NCBI RefSeq assembly: GCF_017312485.1
Contig: NZ_BMBA01000002.1
Span: forward strand, 62,001 to 126,000
Direction of reading: 5' to 3'
Length of the DNA stretch: 64,000 bases
DNA from: Clostridium zeae
GTDB taxonomy: Bacteria; Bacillota; Clostridia; Clostridiales; Clostridiaceae
Shown: in pieces, positions 25,725-36,033 of the stretch
How the letters are laid out: each line of letters begins with the position of its first letter
Numbering within the stretch: position 1 is the stretch's first letter
Notes under the pieces: model-generated
Seen by the model: the letters and a program-made list of their open reading frames with translations, nothing else
Database searches by the model: none
What the model was told of the DNA's origin: nothing
Position numbers and translations under genes: made by a program

Positions 25725-28364
25725 CTATTTTACCAATAATTCTACTAACTCATTTACTTTCGCTAACGCCTCGTTTAGCTTTTCTGGGTTCTTACCTCCA
25801 GCTTGAGCCATATCTGGTCTTCCGCCACCGCCACCGCCAGCGATTGTTGCTACTTCTTTTATTATCTTACCACAATGTATTCCTTTTTCTATAGCATCTC
25901 TAGTTGCCATAGCTACAAGGTTAACTTTTCCGTCAGATGCACTTCCTAGAACAACTACTCCATTACCAACTTTGTTTCTTATCTTATCAGCTAAATCTCT
26001 AAGCGCATTTCCATCAAGGCCTTCAACAGTTGAAGCTACAACTTTTACACCTTTAATTTCTTTAGCACTATCTATAATATCATTTTCAGAACCTTGAACC
26101 ATCTTAAGCTTAAGCTCTTGTATTTCTTTTTCTTTTTCTTTTAAATCAACAGTTTGTGAATGTAACTTTCTTAAAATATCTTTTTCATTACATTTAAGTG
26201 TTGAAGTAACTTCTCTTATGATTTCACTTTTGCTTTCAAAATGTTTTATTGCATTAAAGCCAGTTAACGCTTCTATTCTTCTTATTCCTGCTGCAACACC
26301 AGTTTCAGAGACTACTTTAAATAATCCAATTTGTCCTGAATTGCTTACATGAGTACCTCCACAAAGTTCTTTTGAGAAATCACCTATGGATACAACTCTA
26401 ACTTCATCACTGTATTTATCATCAAATAAAGCCATAGCTCCACTGTTCTTTGCTTGATCTATAGTCATTACATCTGTGCAAACAGAGTATGCTTCCATTA
26501 TTTTTTCATTTACCATAGTTTCAACTTTATCTAACTCTTCAGCTGATAATGCTGAGAAATGAGTAAAGTCAAATCTTAGTCTTTCACTATCTACATATGA
26601 TCCAGATTGATTTACATGCTCACCAAGCACTTCTCTTAATGCTTCATGAAGCATATGAGTAGCTGTATGATTCTTGCATATACTGTTTCTTCTTATATTA
26701 TCAACTTCAAGACTTACAGTATCATTAACTTTAACAGTACCATAAGTAACCTTTATAACATGATAAATCTTTCCACCAGGATTCTTCTTACAATCTAAAA
26801 CTTCCGCTCTAAATCCTTCTCCAGTTATTACTCCAGTATCTCCTACTTGACCACCCATTTCAGCATAGAATGGTGTTTTATCAACAACTAAGAAACCTTC
26901 TTCACCTTCTGATAACTCTTCTTTGAATTCTGTAGTATCTGAAAGTAAAAGTACTATTCCTTGATGTTTTATTGTTCCATAACCATCGAAGTTTGTGCTT
27001 ATAGTTGATTCTATTTTATTTACAGGAATCTCATCACTACCCATGTAGCTTGTAGTTCCTCTTGCAGCTCTTGCTCTCTCTCTTTGTTCCTTCATTTCTT
27101 TATTAAAGCCTTCAAGATCTACCTTCATGCCTTTTTCTTCAAGTATTTCTTCAGTTAACTCTAATGGAAATCCATAAGTATCATATAGTTTGAATACTTT
27201 TTCTCCTGAAAGAACTTCTCCTTTAGCAGCTTCAAGTTCTCCTATATAGCCTTTAAGTATATCCATTCCGCTGTCTATAGTTTCATTAAATCTTTCTTCT
27301 TCTAATAAGACTACTTTCTTTATATAATGTGCCTTTTCTAAAAGTTCAGGATAACCACTTGAATAATTTTCAACAACTGAATCAACTATTTTAGTTAAGA
27401 ATAAATCTTTAATTCCTAGTAATCTTCCATGTCTAGCAGCTCTTCTAAGAAGTCTTCTTAAAACATAACCCCTTCCTTCATTTGAAGGTTGAACTCCATC
27501 ACATATTAGCATAGTTACACCTTTTACGTGATCAGTTATTATTCTTAAAGAAATATCTTTATTGTCATCTGATTTATATTCTACATTTGCTATTTTACTT
27601 ACAGTTCCTAATATATTTTTAACGGTGTCAATCTCAAAAATATTATCTACACCTTGCATAATAGTAGTAATTCTTTCAAGTCCCATACCTGTATCAATAT
27701 TAGGCTTAGCTAATCTGTTGTAATTTCCATCTTCGTCTTTATCAAATTGAGTGAAAACTAGATTCCAGAATTCTACTACTCTATCTTCATCTGCTGCCTT
27801 TACAAACTCTTCTACAGAAGTAATCTTCCCATCACCTCTGTCAAAGTGTATTTCTGTACATGGTCCACATGGTCCAACTCCTATTTCCCAGAAGTTATCG
27901 TCTTTACCTAGTCTAAATATTCTACTTGGATCTACATCTGTTTTAGAAGTCCATATATCGAAAGCTTCATCATCTTCTAAGTATATAGTCACATATAATT
28001 TATCTTTAGGTATAGAAAGAGTTTCAGTTATAAATTCCCATGCCCATGGAATTATTTCGTTCTTAAAATAATCTCCAAATGAAAAGTTTCCGAGCATTTC
28101 AAAGAAAGTACCATGTCTTGAAGTCTTTCCTACATTTTCTATATCACCAGTTCTTATACACTTTTGACAAGTAGCCACTCTCTTTCTTGGTGGTTCTTCA
28201 ACTCCCGTAAAATATGGTTTTAAAGGTGCCATACCAGCATTTATTAAAAGTAAGCTCTTATCATTCTTTGGTACTAATGAGAATGATGGCATTACTAAAT
28301 GATCTTTACTTTCAAAAAACTTTAGATATGCATCTCTTAATTCGTTTGCTCCCATGTATTTCAT
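25725..28364 (-). CDS. alaS: Alanyl-tRNA synthetase
   Basis: A class II synthetase charging tRNA-Ala, 879 residues, full length. Catalytic core: [20 protein letters not shown] at the N-terminus, [20 protein letters not shown] (motif 2 region), and the class II motif 3 GLERI. The editing domain has [11 protein letters not shown] and [13 protein letters not shown] with the zinc-binding Cys/His set. The C-terminal DHHA1 region ends with the glycine run [17 protein letters not shown]. The start is ATG at 28364 ([11 protein letters not shown]), 7 nt after GGAGG; an upstream in-frame start at 28409 would cover the ribosome site and terminator tail. Controlled by the T-box leader upstream. Confidence 0.98.
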   Translation of the reverse strand: MKYMGANELRDAYLKFFESKDHLVMPSFSLVPKNDKSLLLINAGMAPLKPYFTGVEEPPRKRVATCQKCIRTGDIENVGKTSRHGTFFEMLGNFSFGDYFKNEIIPWAWEFITETLSIPKDKLYVTIYLEDDEAFDIWTSKTDVDPSRIFRLGKDDNFWEIGVGPCGPCTEIHFDRGDGKITSVEEFVKAADEDRVVEFWNLVFTQFDKDEDGNYNRLAKPNIDTGMGLERITTIMQGVDNIFEIDTVKNILGTVSKIANVEYKSDDNKDISLRIITDHVKGVTMLICDGVQPSNEGRGYVLRRLLRRAARHGRLLGIKDLFLTKIVDSVVENYSSGYPELLEKAHYIKKVVLLEEERFNETIDSGMDILKGYIGELEAAKGEVLSGEKVFKLYDTYGFPLELTEEILEEKGMKVDLEGFNKEMKEQRERARAARGTTSYMGSDEIPVNKIESTISTNFDGYGTIKHQGIVLLLSDTTEFKEELSEGEEGFLVVDKTPFYAEMGGQVGDTGVITGEGFRAEVLDCKKNPGGKIYHVIKVTYGTVKVNDTVSLEVDNIRRNSICKNHTATHMLHEALREVLGEHVNQSGSYVDSERLRFDFTHFSALSAEELDKVETMVNEKIMEAYSVCTDVMTIDQAKNSGAMALFDDKYSDEVRVVSIGDFSKELCGGTHVSNSGQIGLFKVVSETGVAAGIRRIEALTGFNAIKHFESKSEIIREVTSTLKCNEKDILRKLHSQTVDLKEKEKEIQELKLKMVQGSENDIIDSAKEIKGVKVVASTVEGLDGNALRDLADKIRNKVGNGVVVLGSASDGKVNLVAMATRDAIEKGIHCGKIIKEVATIAGGGGGGRPDMAQAGGKNPEKLNEALAKVNELVELLVK

Positions 28365-28393
28365 ATTATTTCCTCCATTCTTATATATGCAAA

Positions 28394-28600
28394 TAAAAAA
28401 AGCCCTCATCCCAGCAAGGGACGAAAGCTATACTTCCGCGGTACCACCCTAATTATGTACTTAAATAAATACATCTCTTAAGAAAAGTGCTCTAAGATAG
28501 CTTTCAATAATTATGCTAAGAAGTTTTCACCAACCACTTCTTCTCTTTGTAGCCATAATTTATCTACTTATTCTTGTCATCACACCGTTATTAACTTTAT
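28394..28600 (-). promoter_or_regulatory. T-box riboswitch leader of alaS
   Basis: The minus strand carries the T-box core AGGGTGGTACCGCGG (28450-28436), which binds the 3' end of uncharged tRNA. It is followed by a terminator with a 12-bp stem (AGCTTTCGTCCC / GGGATGAGGGCT) and seven T residues. Upstream, an AGTAGAT segment and the GGTTGGTGAAAAC region fit Stem I. A GCT triplet at 28501-28499 (in GAAAGCTATC) is a likely alanine specifier. High uncharged tRNA-Ala should favour the antiterminator and raise alaS expression. Confidence 0.93.
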
Positions 28601-28606
28601 AGGCAA

Positions 28607-28635
28607 ATTATATGATAATGTTTTATCTCTGTCAA
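28607..28635 (-). promoter_or_regulatory. Consensus sigma-A promoter of alaS
   Basis: TTGACA (28635-28630), 17 nt, TATAAT (28612-28607) on the minus strand: a perfect housekeeping promoter directly before the T-box. Confidence 0.9.
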
Positions 28636-28731
28636 TATTTACTTAAAAATATGCTCAATTTATGGTTTATATTGTAATAATGTTGATTATTCGGGAGTAG
28701 ATATTTCTTTGTCAATGTCTATTTATTATAT

Positions 28732-29757
28732 CTAGTACATATGATAATCAATATCTTCATAAATAACTTTGATTATTACTCCTATAGGTATTGCGAGAAT
28801 CATTCCAAAAAAGCCACCAATTTTTTCACCTATTAGTAAGAGTATTATTATTAACAGCGGATGCATTTTTATACTTGAAGCTGTTATTTGAGGGGAAATC
28901 AAGTTTCCTTCAACCTGCTGTATTATAAAAAGCAATATAGTAGCGTATATAGCTTTGGTTGGTGACTGAATTAAAGCTACTAAAATTGCAGGTATTGCAC
29001 CGATCAGTGGGCCAAAATAAGGTATTATGTTTACCACTGCATTAAAAATTGATAACAAAATAGGAAACTGTATTTTCAAGCATACGAGCACAAAGAAAGT
29101 AAGTATTCCAATTATTATGCATAATACAAACTGACTAAATATATATCTACCTAAAGCCTTATCAATATCACTTATTATTCTTTTAATAATAGATCTTTTT
29201 TTTATTGGAACTAATAGTAGAAGCTTATTTTCTATGATATTGCCTTCAGCCAAAAAATAGTAACTTACAACTGGAACAACTGCAAGAGAAAGCAAATTTT
29301 CACTAAAATCTACTAAGCTATCAAAAGCCTTCTCAGAAAAATTGCTTAACGCTACATTTAACCTTTCGTTAATTTGCACACTTAGAGTATCAAAAATTCC
29401 ATATTGACTCATATGCACTTTCGAATTAACCCAGTTTACTAACCTCTCTACAGAGTTCATTATAGTTTCTATATTTGCACCTTCTTTAAAAAGTGAAGGA
29501 ATTACTCCTACTACTATAATCATCACAAAGCTAAATAAAGCTAAAATAATTAAAGCTGCTCCAAGCTTCTTATTTATCTTGGTCTTTTCCATGCTGTACA
29601 TTAAAAGTGGTTTTAATGTATATGAAACAATAAAGGAAAAAATGATAATAAAGATAACTTCTCTTATAATCCTTAATTTAATATATAGAACCACAACTAT
29701 TAGGATTATTGCCGCTAATATCAAATTGATTATAACTTTTTTACTAGGTTTCTTCAT
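28732..29757 (-). CDS. AI-2E family transporter / permease
   Basis: A 341-residue polytopic membrane protein of the AI-2E (PerM/YtvI-like) family, with about seven membrane segments. Conserved patterns are SYTLKPLL near residue 45, FSQFVLCIIIGILTFFVL, the NIIPYFGPLIGAIPAILVAL signature and the terminal GGFFGMILAIPIGVIIKV. Members export small molecules, act as Na+/H+ antiporters or work in sporulation; the substrate here is unknown. It overlaps the PRC-barrel gene upstream by 14 bp. AAGGAG precedes the ATG at 29757. Confidence 0.9.
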   Translation of the reverse strand: MKKPSKKVIINLILAAIILIVVVLYIKLRIIREVIFIIIFSFIVSYTLKPLLMYSMEKTKINKKLGAALIILALFSFVMIIVVGVIPSLFKEGANIETIMNSVERLVNWVNSKVHMSQYGIFDTLSVQINERLNVALSNFSEKAFDSLVDFSENLLSLAVVPVVSYYFLAEGNIIENKLLLLVPIKKRSIIKRIISDIDKALGRYIFSQFVLCIIIGILTFFVLVCLKIQFPILLSIFNAVVNIIPYFGPLIGAIPAILVALIQSPTKAIYATILLFIIQQVEGNLISPQITASSIKMHPLLIIILLLIGEKIGGFFGMILAIPIGVIIKVIYEDIDYHMY

Positions 29758-30241
29758 AGCAATCTCCTTTTGTAAAGTTATGTGGTATTGACTTTAATAT
29801 CACATTATAGCTTCCATAATACAAAATAAACTTTTCCCCTAGTATGATTTGATTTAGCAACACTATATTCTTTCCTTTTATCAACTTGTTTATAAAACCA
29901 GAAGATATTATTAGTCCCTTAATGGTATAATCCGATGGATCAATAACTATATCCTCAACTACCCCTACTATCTCACCACATTTGTCTACTACATCCATAC
30001 TTTTAATCTTACAAAAAGGAAGACCTTGCACCTTACTGAATTTATCAAATATCAAACTTTTATTTAGCGTTATTATATCTTGTATATTTATAAAGTTTTC
30101 TTTTTTTAACCCTCTTCTATTTACTTCAAAGCCTTTAAGTTTTCCATTGAAAAAATCAATATATATTTCTTTTATGGAACCTAGCTTTCTACCTTGTATA
30201 TTATATGCATTCACATATTCAAAGTCTTTAATTCTTTGCAT
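29744..30241 (-). CDS. PRC-barrel domain protein
   Basis: A 165-residue protein with two PRC-barrel-like units: YNIQGRKLGSIKEIYIDFFN near residue 12, and MDVVDKCGEIVGVVEDIVID near residue 85, with LKGFEVNR and IKGLIISS strands. PRC barrels are found in ribosome-maturation and photosynthetic proteins, and in clostridial sporulation-linked proteins of unknown role. The start is ATG at 30241 (MQRIKDFEY), with AAGGGTG 6 nt upstream; earlier in-frame ATGs overlap or precede that site. It is translationally coupled to the AI-2E-type gene. Confidence 0.8.
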   Translation of the reverse strand: MQRIKDFEYVNAYNIQGRKLGSIKEIYIDFFNGKLKGFEVNRRGLKKENFINIQDIITLNKSLIFDKFSKVQGLPFCKIKSMDVVDKCGEIVGVVEDIVIDPSDYTIKGLIISSGFINKLIKGKNIVLLNQIILGEKFILYYGSYNVILKSIPHNFTKGDCYEET

Positions 30242-30406
30242 CTTCATCACCCTTAAATATTTAAGAGTAGTATTCACCAAAACAATTAAAATAATACCAT
30301 AATTATGAAATTACTATATACTTACCAATCATCATTAAAAATTTCTTATTTGAAATCATGAAAACTTTCTTAGTAATTTTTAAGTGAAGTAGCCTGTTTT
30401 TATAAT

Positions 30407-31012
30407 TTATAAAAAGTCTTTAAGATTAAATTGATTATCAATATACTTTTGTCTAAATTCATCTTCTAAAATGCTCATAGTTACTAAATCATAATATCTA
30501 TGATTGAAATACCAGCCATCTCTCTTTATTCCTTCTTTTTTAAAACCTACTTTTTCATATAATTGTATTGCCCTTTCATTAAAAATCAAAGCTTCAAGTT
30601 CAATTCTATGGAGATTAAGCATACCGAACCCATAATGCAATGCTAGAAATAACGCTTCAGTTCCATATCCTTTGCTAAAATCCTCCTTCTTAAACATACA
30701 AATCCTGAGACCGCTACTTCTATTATTTCTATAAATATCGTTTATAACAACTTCGCCTACTATCTTCTTTGTTATTTTTGAAAATATAATAAAATCTACT
30801 CTGCTACTATCTAAAGATATATTTTGCAGATAGCTTTCTACATCTGTTTTACTAAACACCTGTTGTGTTCCAGTAAAAATTGTTGTTTCTATATCTCCTT
30901 CATTAAATGTCCTACAATATTCATCTTCATATTCTTTTCCTAGCTTTTTTAGAAACACCTTTTCTCCACTAAGTTCCAATAATTCTTTAACATTAATACT
31001 CTTTTTAATCAT
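30407..31012 (-). CDS. GNAT family N-acetyltransferase (RimJ/RimL type)
   Basis: A 201-residue acetyltransferase. The acetyl-CoA-binding motif appears as KEDFSKGYGTEALFLALHYG and the strand/helix NLHRIELEALIFNERAIQLY-EKVGFKKEGIKRDGWYFNHRY is typical of RimJ/RimL-like enzymes that acetylate protein N-termini or small amines. Substrate unknown. GGGAG lies before the ATG at 31012. Monocistronic; the 377-bp gap upstream contains only a perfect inverted repeat. Confidence 0.85.
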   Translation of the reverse strand: MIKKSINVKELLELSGEKVFLKKLGKEYEDEYCRTFNEGDIETTIFTGTQQVFSKTDVESYLQNISLDSSRVDFIIFSKITKKIVGEVVINDIYRNNRSSGLRICMFKKEDFSKGYGTEALFLALHYGFGMLNLHRIELEALIFNERAIQLYEKVGFKKEGIKRDGWYFNHRYYDLVTMSILEDEFRQKYIDNQFNLKDFL

Positions 31013-31206
31013 ATTCCATCTCCCTATCCATTTATAAAACTTTTATCTAACTTATTGAATCAAGTAATCTACTTGTTATCTTTTGTACAAATTTCTTTCC
31101 TAAATACTCTAAGTGTAGTCTTCCATGTAAGTAAATTTTATTTTCACTAAATTTATACAGATGTAAGTCATATTAACCTATTTTTTTATACTTTCTTGTA
31201 AAGAAA

Positions 31207-31245
31207 AAAGTATTATAAATAAAAACATATTATTTATAATACTTT
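31207..31245. other. Perfect 15-bp inverted repeat in an intergenic region
   Basis: AAAGTATTATAAATA (31207-31221) and TATTTATAATACTTT (31231-31245) with a 9-nt loop. It may be a weak terminator of the ABC exporter operon or a bidirectional structure. The 376-bp gap 31013-31388 has no other supportable feature. Confidence 0.45.
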
Positions 31246-31388
31246 CTAAGCATCTTAGTTAAATTGTATAATGTGAGCAAAACAAGCTCAACCTCATCTA
31301 TAATTCTGTATAGATTTCGAGCATTTTTCTAACAACTTTAAATAATTCTTATTTATATTTCTAAACAAAATAGATTCTACAAAGAATT

Positions 31389-33215
31389 CTATATGCTCAT
31401 CCCCGTATTAAACTGACTGTTGTAAAGATTATAATAAAAACCTTTATTATCTATTAACTCATCATGATGTCCATTTTCAATAATTTCTCCATCTTTTACA
31501 ACAACTATTTTATCAGCATTTCTAATTGTACTTAATCTATGAGCGATTACAAAAGTTGTCTTTCCCTCCATAAGCTTTAGCATTGCCTCCTGAATATGAA
31601 CTTCAGTACGTGTGTCAATGGATGAAGTTGCTTCATCTAAAATAAGAATAGATGATTTAGCAAGTACTGCTCTTGCAATGGCAAGCAGCTGTCTTTGTCC
31701 CTGAGATAAATTACTTCCATTATCAGATAACACTGTATCATAACCTTCAGGTAGTTGTTTTATGAACAAATCCGCATTTGCAAGCTTTGCAGCATTTTCA
31801 ACTTCACTATCAGTTGCAGTTATTCTACCATATCGTATGTTTTCTCTTACTGTATCTGAGAAAAGAAAAGTATCCTGAAGTACTATTGATATTGTTTTCC
31901 TAAGACTTTTTCTTCTTATACCTTCAATATTCATTTTATCTATGGCTATCTCACCACTGTCTATATCATAAAATTTATTTAATAAATTTATAATAGTTGT
32001 TTTACCTGAACCAGTAGGTCCTACAATAGCTATTGTCTCTCCTTTTTTAGCTTTAATATTAATACCTTTTAGTATAGCTTTTTCTTTATTATATGAGAAA
32101 TGAACATCTTTTAAATCTACTTCACCATCAATACTCTCTATTATCTTAGCATCCTTTAAGTCTTGTTCTGGCTTTTCATCTAATACTTCAAATATTCTCT
32201 CAGCTCCTGCTAGCGCAGATTGGATACTATTGAATATGTTTAAAATCTCATTGATAGGCCTTGTAAAATTCCTCATATACAGGATAAACGTAAGCACAAT
32301 ACCTACAGTAATATGCGCTCCATGAAGCATAAGGTATCCACCACTTACTGCCACAACTAAATACGTTAAGTTATTTACAAAATTATTTACCGGCCCCATA
32401 ATTCCAGATAACCCCTGAGCGAATATAGCACTTTTAGTAAGTCTTTTATTTATTTTAGAAAATTCCTCTTTTACATGTTCTTCTTTAGAAAAAAGTAAAA
32501 TTGCTTTCTGACCAGAAACCATTTCTTCAATATATCCATTTAAATTACCTAATTCCTTCTGTTGAGTTATAAAAAAGGGCTGAGTTTTACTTACTACTAG
32601 TTTTGTCATGACAAACATTATAGGGGTTGTTAAAAGTCCTACCAAGGTCAGTATTGGACTTAAAATTAGCATAGCTATTAGCATCCCTAATATATTAATC
32701 ACACCAGAAAATAGCTGAGTTATATTTTGAGAAAGAGTAGTATTTATGTTGTCCACGTCGTTAGTAAGTCTACTCATCAAATCTCCACTAGAATGAGAAT
32801 CAAAATACTTTAAAGGTAAGTTCTGCATGGTTTTAAATAAATCTTTTCGTATATCAGCGGAAGTCTTTTGAGCTATGTTTACCATTATTTTATTTTGAAT
32901 ATACGTTGAAGCTATACCAACGATATAGATGTAGCCTAGAATTATACAAATCTTTAAAAGTCCTTGCATATCACCTTTTTCTATAAAATTATCTACCGTG
33001 TATCCATTAAGCCTTGTACCAGTGATAGTTATTAAAGTAGTTATAATACAAAGTATAAAAACAACCACCATAATTTTTTTCTTATCCATTAGATATGATA
33101 AAATTCTTTTTACAGCCCCGAGTGGATCTCTAAGTTTTTCAGACTTTTTGTTAAACCAGTTCATGTGACCTGGTCCCCCTGGTCTAACTACTGATAATTC
33201 TTTATGACTAGGCAT
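31389..33215 (-). CDS. ABC exporter half-transporter with canonical ATPase site
   Basis: A type IV ABC exporter subunit (608 residues): six membrane helices (about 45-330), then an ATPase with Walker A GPTGSGKTT, Q-loop VLQDTFLFS, signature LSQGQRQLLAIARA, Walker B ILILDEATSS with the catalytic Glu, and H-loop AHRLST. A short N-terminal Gly/Pro-rich cytoplasmic segment precedes the first helix. It overlaps its partner by 8 bp and surely forms a heterodimer with it. Such MarR-controlled pairs (for example BmrCD/YheIH-like) export drugs or lipophilic compounds. AGGAGG precedes the ATG at 33215. Confidence 0.92.
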   Translation of the reverse strand: MPSHKELSVVRPGGPGHMNWFNKKSEKLRDPLGAVKRILSYLMDKKKIMVVVFILCIITTLITITGTRLNGYTVDNFIEKGDMQGLLKICIILGYIYIVGIASTYIQNKIMVNIAQKTSADIRKDLFKTMQNLPLKYFDSHSSGDLMSRLTNDVDNINTTLSQNITQLFSGVINILGMLIAMLILSPILTLVGLLTTPIMFVMTKLVVSKTQPFFITQQKELGNLNGYIEEMVSGQKAILLFSKEEHVKEEFSKINKRLTKSAIFAQGLSGIMGPVNNFVNNLTYLVVAVSGGYLMLHGAHITVGIVLTFILYMRNFTRPINEILNIFNSIQSALAGAERIFEVLDEKPEQDLKDAKIIESIDGEVDLKDVHFSYNKEKAILKGINIKAKKGETIAIVGPTGSGKTTIINLLNKFYDIDSGEIAIDKMNIEGIRRKSLRKTISIVLQDTFLFSDTVRENIRYGRITATDSEVENAAKLANADLFIKQLPEGYDTVLSDNGSNLSQGQRQLLAIARAVLAKSSILILDEATSSIDTRTEVHIQEAMLKLMEGKTTFVIAHRLSTIRNADKIVVVKDGEIIENGHHDELIDNKGFYYNLYNSQFNTGMSI

Positions 33216-34938
33216 TTAATACAACCTCCTCTCCAAGCTGTGAGATAGCAATACTTCGATATATCTCACTGATATTTAGAAGTTCTTTATGAGTACCCAT
33301 TGATGATATTTCCCCATTATCAAGAACAAGAATCTTATCTGAATCCATTACTGCCGAAATTCTTTGTGCTATGATTAGCACAGTACTTTTTTCCATTCTT
33401 ACATTTAATGCTTTTTGTAGCTTTGCTTCAGTTGCCATGTCTAAGGCACTAGATGAATCATCCATTATTAATATATTAGGATTTTTTATCAACGTTCTTG
33501 CTATAGAAAGTCTTTGTTTCTGTCCACCAGATAAATTTTTACCTCTTTGCTCTACCACACTTTTATATCCGGTCTCTTTAGCCGTAATAAACTCATTTGC
33601 TTGTGCATCCTTAGAAGCACTCTCCATCATATTAAAATCACACTCTGCAGCACCAAACTTTAAATTATCTTCAATAGTTCCTGAGAAAAGTATGCTTTCT
33701 TGAAGCACAACTCCAATCTTTTCTCTTAAATCCTTCATTTTTAATTCCCGTACATTTACACCACCAATTAAAACCTCACCAGAAGTAGCGTCATATAATC
33801 TTGGTATAAGGCTTACAAGTGAGCTTTTACCTGCACCTGTGGCTCCTATTATACCTATCTTTTCTCCTTCTAAAACTTTAAAACTTATGTTTCTAAGAAC
33901 ATGCTCACTATTATCATTGTATTTAAACGATACATTTTTAAATTCTATATCGAAGTTTTTTATTTTCTTAGAATTGTTTTTCTCTTTTATAGAAGATTTA
34001 GTTTCTAATACTTCATTTATTCTTTCCGCAGATGCCGTAGCTCTCGAAAAGCTTAGAACTCCCATTATTACCATCATGAGAGAGTTCATAATTTGAATAA
34101 GGTAATTTATAAAAGCCATTATTTTTCCTATCTCAATTGATCTTTTAAAAACCATATTTCCGCCAAACCATAAAATGCAAATTATACTTACATTCATTAC
34201 AAAGGTTACTATAGGCCATAATATAATATTCATATTCTGAGCTTTGACACTCTTGTCCATTAAATCATCATTAACCTCATCAAATCTTTGGCATTGTTTT
34301 TCCTCCATATTAAAGGCTTTAATTACACGAACTCCTAGTATATTTTCACGCATTACTACATTTATCTTATCAATCCTTTGTTGAACAGCTAAAAACAACG
34401 GAAAAGACTTCTTCACAATAACCATAACTGAGACCAACAAAACTGGCACAGCCCCTAAAAATATAAATGATAACTTTATGCTAAGAGCTACTGACATCAC
34501 GATACCGCCAATACACATAAGAGGGGCACGAACCATCATTCTTAAGGCCATTAGCATCATATTTTGAATCTGAGTAACATCATTAGTTAACCTTGTAATT
34601 AGAGAAGAAGTCTTAAACTTATCGATTTCTAAAAAAGATAAGGTTTGTATTCTGTCAAAAAGCCCCTGTCTAACCTTCTCCCCCATGCTCATAGCTGCCA
34701 TTGATGCAAAAATCGAACAAGCACTTCCACCAATTAGCCCAATTAGAGCTACTAATAACATCTTTGCTCCAACATTAAAAACATAAGAAAGATTCCCGTT
34801 AGCAACTCCAATGTCTATAATGTCTGCCATTAGTTTAGGTTGTGTAAGATCCATTGTTACTTCTAAAAGCATTGCAATTGGTGCTATCACTGCCCATAAA
34901 ATCGCTTTGCCTTCTAAAAATTTTAAAAGCTTTCTCAT
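33208..34938 (-). CDS. ABC exporter half-transporter with degenerate ATPase site
   Basis: The partner half-transporter (about 576 residues). Membrane domain residues about 15-300; ATPase with Walker A GATGAGKSS and signature LSGGQKQRLSIART. The Walker B is ILIMDDSSSALD, with Asp in place of the catalytic Glu, and the H-loop reads AQRISA, with Gln in place of His. These are the marks of the non-catalytic site of an asymmetric heterodimeric exporter. Start either ATG at 34938 (TGATG overlap with marR) or the adjacent GTG at 34941; AAGGAG lies 7-10 nt upstream. Operon marR-abcA-abcB with overlapping ends implies tight coupling. Confidence 0.92.
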   Translation of the reverse strand: MRKLLKFLEGKAILWAVIAPIAMLLEVTMDLTQPKLMADIIDIGVANGNLSYVFNVGAKMLLVALIGLIGGSACSIFASMAAMSMGEKVRQGLFDRIQTLSFLEIDKFKTSSLITRLTNDVTQIQNMMLMALRMMVRAPLMCIGGIVMSVALSIKLSFIFLGAVPVLLVSVMVIVKKSFPLFLAVQQRIDKINVVMRENILGVRVIKAFNMEEKQCQRFDEVNDDLMDKSVKAQNMNIILWPIVTFVMNVSIICILWFGGNMVFKRSIEIGKIMAFINYLIQIMNSLMMVIMGVLSFSRATASAERINEVLETKSSIKEKNNSKKIKNFDIEFKNVSFKYNDNSEHVLRNISFKVLEGEKIGIIGATGAGKSSLVSLIPRLYDATSGEVLIGGVNVRELKMKDLREKIGVVLQESILFSGTIEDNLKFGAAECDFNMMESASKDAQANEFITAKETGYKSVVEQRGKNLSGGQKQRLSIARTLIKNPNILIMDDSSSALDMATEAKLQKALNVRMEKSTVLIIAQRISAVMDSDKILVLDNGEISSMGTHKELLNISEIYRSIAISQLGEEVVLNA

Positions 34939-35390
34939 CACTTCTTATCTCCTTTTAGCAAATTTTCATGTAATTGAATTAGTATCCTCTCCGCATCTAA
35001 TATATCTTGTGTTGAAAAACCTGAAACGCATATTTTATCTAGACTTTCAAACACATTTCTTACTTCCTTTTGCTTCACCTTACCTTCCTCAGTTAAAAAA
35101 ACATTTAATATTCTTTTATCATTAGCATTTTGCGTCCTATGAATAAGCCCAGCCTTCTCCATATTAGTTAAAAGACTAGTTACTGTTGCAGGCTCTATAT
35201 TACAGCTACTTGCAATCTCTCTTTGAATGCAACCATCATTGAGGTAAAGATAATCTAATATCTTTGGTTGTCCTTCAGTCAATCCAATACTTTGAAAAGC
35301 CTCGTGAGCTTTTCTTCGGTGAAGCTTAGATAATTTTATAATCAATTTATGTAATTTCACAGCCTCTAAGTCTCTTTCCAAACTATTCAT
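34938..35390 (-). CDS. MarR family transcriptional regulator
   Basis: A 150-residue winged-helix repressor of the MarR/SlyA type. The HTH spans CIQREIASSCNIEPATVTSL, with the wing KAGLIHRTQNANDKRILNVF and the DxR motif (DKR). It heads the ABC exporter operon and probably represses it, with release by a drug-like ligand. An unusually complete palindromic operator lies directly upstream (35408-35458). Confidence 0.92.
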   Translation of the reverse strand: MNSLERDLEAVKLHKLIIKLSKLHRRKAHEAFQSIGLTEGQPKILDYLYLNDGCIQREIASSCNIEPATVTSLLTNMEKAGLIHRTQNANDKRILNVFLTEEGKVKQKEVRNVFESLDKICVSGFSTQDILDAERILIQLHENLLKGDKK

Positions 35391-35407
35391 CTATAGCCCT
35401 CCAAACA

Positions 35408-35458
35408 AAAATATAATAGTTAGACATCTAATAATTAGATATCTAACTATTATATTTT
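35408..35458. promoter_or_regulatory. Tandem palindromic operator/promoter of the marR-ABC operon
   Basis: A 51-bp near-perfect inverted repeat with 24-bp arms (one mismatch) around TAA. Each arm contains its own 12-bp palindrome: TTAGACATCTAA at 35420-35431 and TTAGATATCTAA at 35435-35446, centres 15 bp apart. TATAAT on the minus strand (35454-35449) lies in one arm. This suggests two MarR dimers bound side by side over the promoter, 18-68 bp before the marR start. Downstream to 35748 I see only AT-rich sequence. Confidence 0.7.
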
Positions 35459-35748
35459 ATCATATTTGTTAATTTATGAAACTATTACTTTCATTCTAAA
35501 ATTTTTTATTTTTAATAGATTAGTCTTAAATTCTTTTTCTATAAAAATCTACGGAACATACTCTTATCAGTACCTAGGTACTAAATCAACAAATTATTTC
35601 ATGAATTAAAAGTTAATGGACTACCAATATTAGTTTTTTGAATTTTGAAAATATTATTCTTATACTAATACTTTCTCCCTATAGTCTCTTCATATTAACT
35701 CATTTATTTTAATTCACTGTAAAACCTCATGCTAGTAAATCGATCTCA

Positions 35749-36033
35749 TTAAATCGTATCTTTTAAAAATGTATTGATGATATAATCAATTTGTTCATCA
35801 TACAAGGATACTATTTTACCGTATTGAAGACCAACCAAAATAAAATCATTATTTATATTGAGTCTATTATTAGGTTCCAAATTAGAAATACTCTCTCTTT
35901 TACATATAGCAGCAAAAGAATCTTCATTGAAAAACATTTTCATGTACCCATCCATTAAGGTATTCAGTATCTCTATTTGCTCCATTTCATAAATATATGG
36001 CTCTTTATTAACCTCACATACAATAACTTTCAT
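35749..36033 (-). CDS. DUF3846 domain protein
   Basis: A 94-residue protein whose pattern (MKVIVCEVNKEPYIYEMEQ at the start, NNRLNINNDFILVG in the middle, LYDEQIDYIINTF at the end) fits DUF3846, a family common in clostridia, phages and plasmids, with no known function. The start is the ATG at 36033, just after GGGGGAG; an in-frame ATG further upstream would add a cysteine-containing segment without ribosome site. Monocistronic. Confidence 0.75.
   Translation of the reverse strand: MKVIVCEVNKEPYIYEMEQIEILNTLMDGYMKMFFNEDSFAAICKRESISNLEPNNRLNINNDFILVGLQYGKIVSLYDEQIDYIINTFLKDTI

Noticed and set aside
31207-31245. Clear terminator
   Set aside because: The stem is perfect but all A/T at its ends and lacks a proper T tail on either strand, so it is listed only as an inverted repeat.
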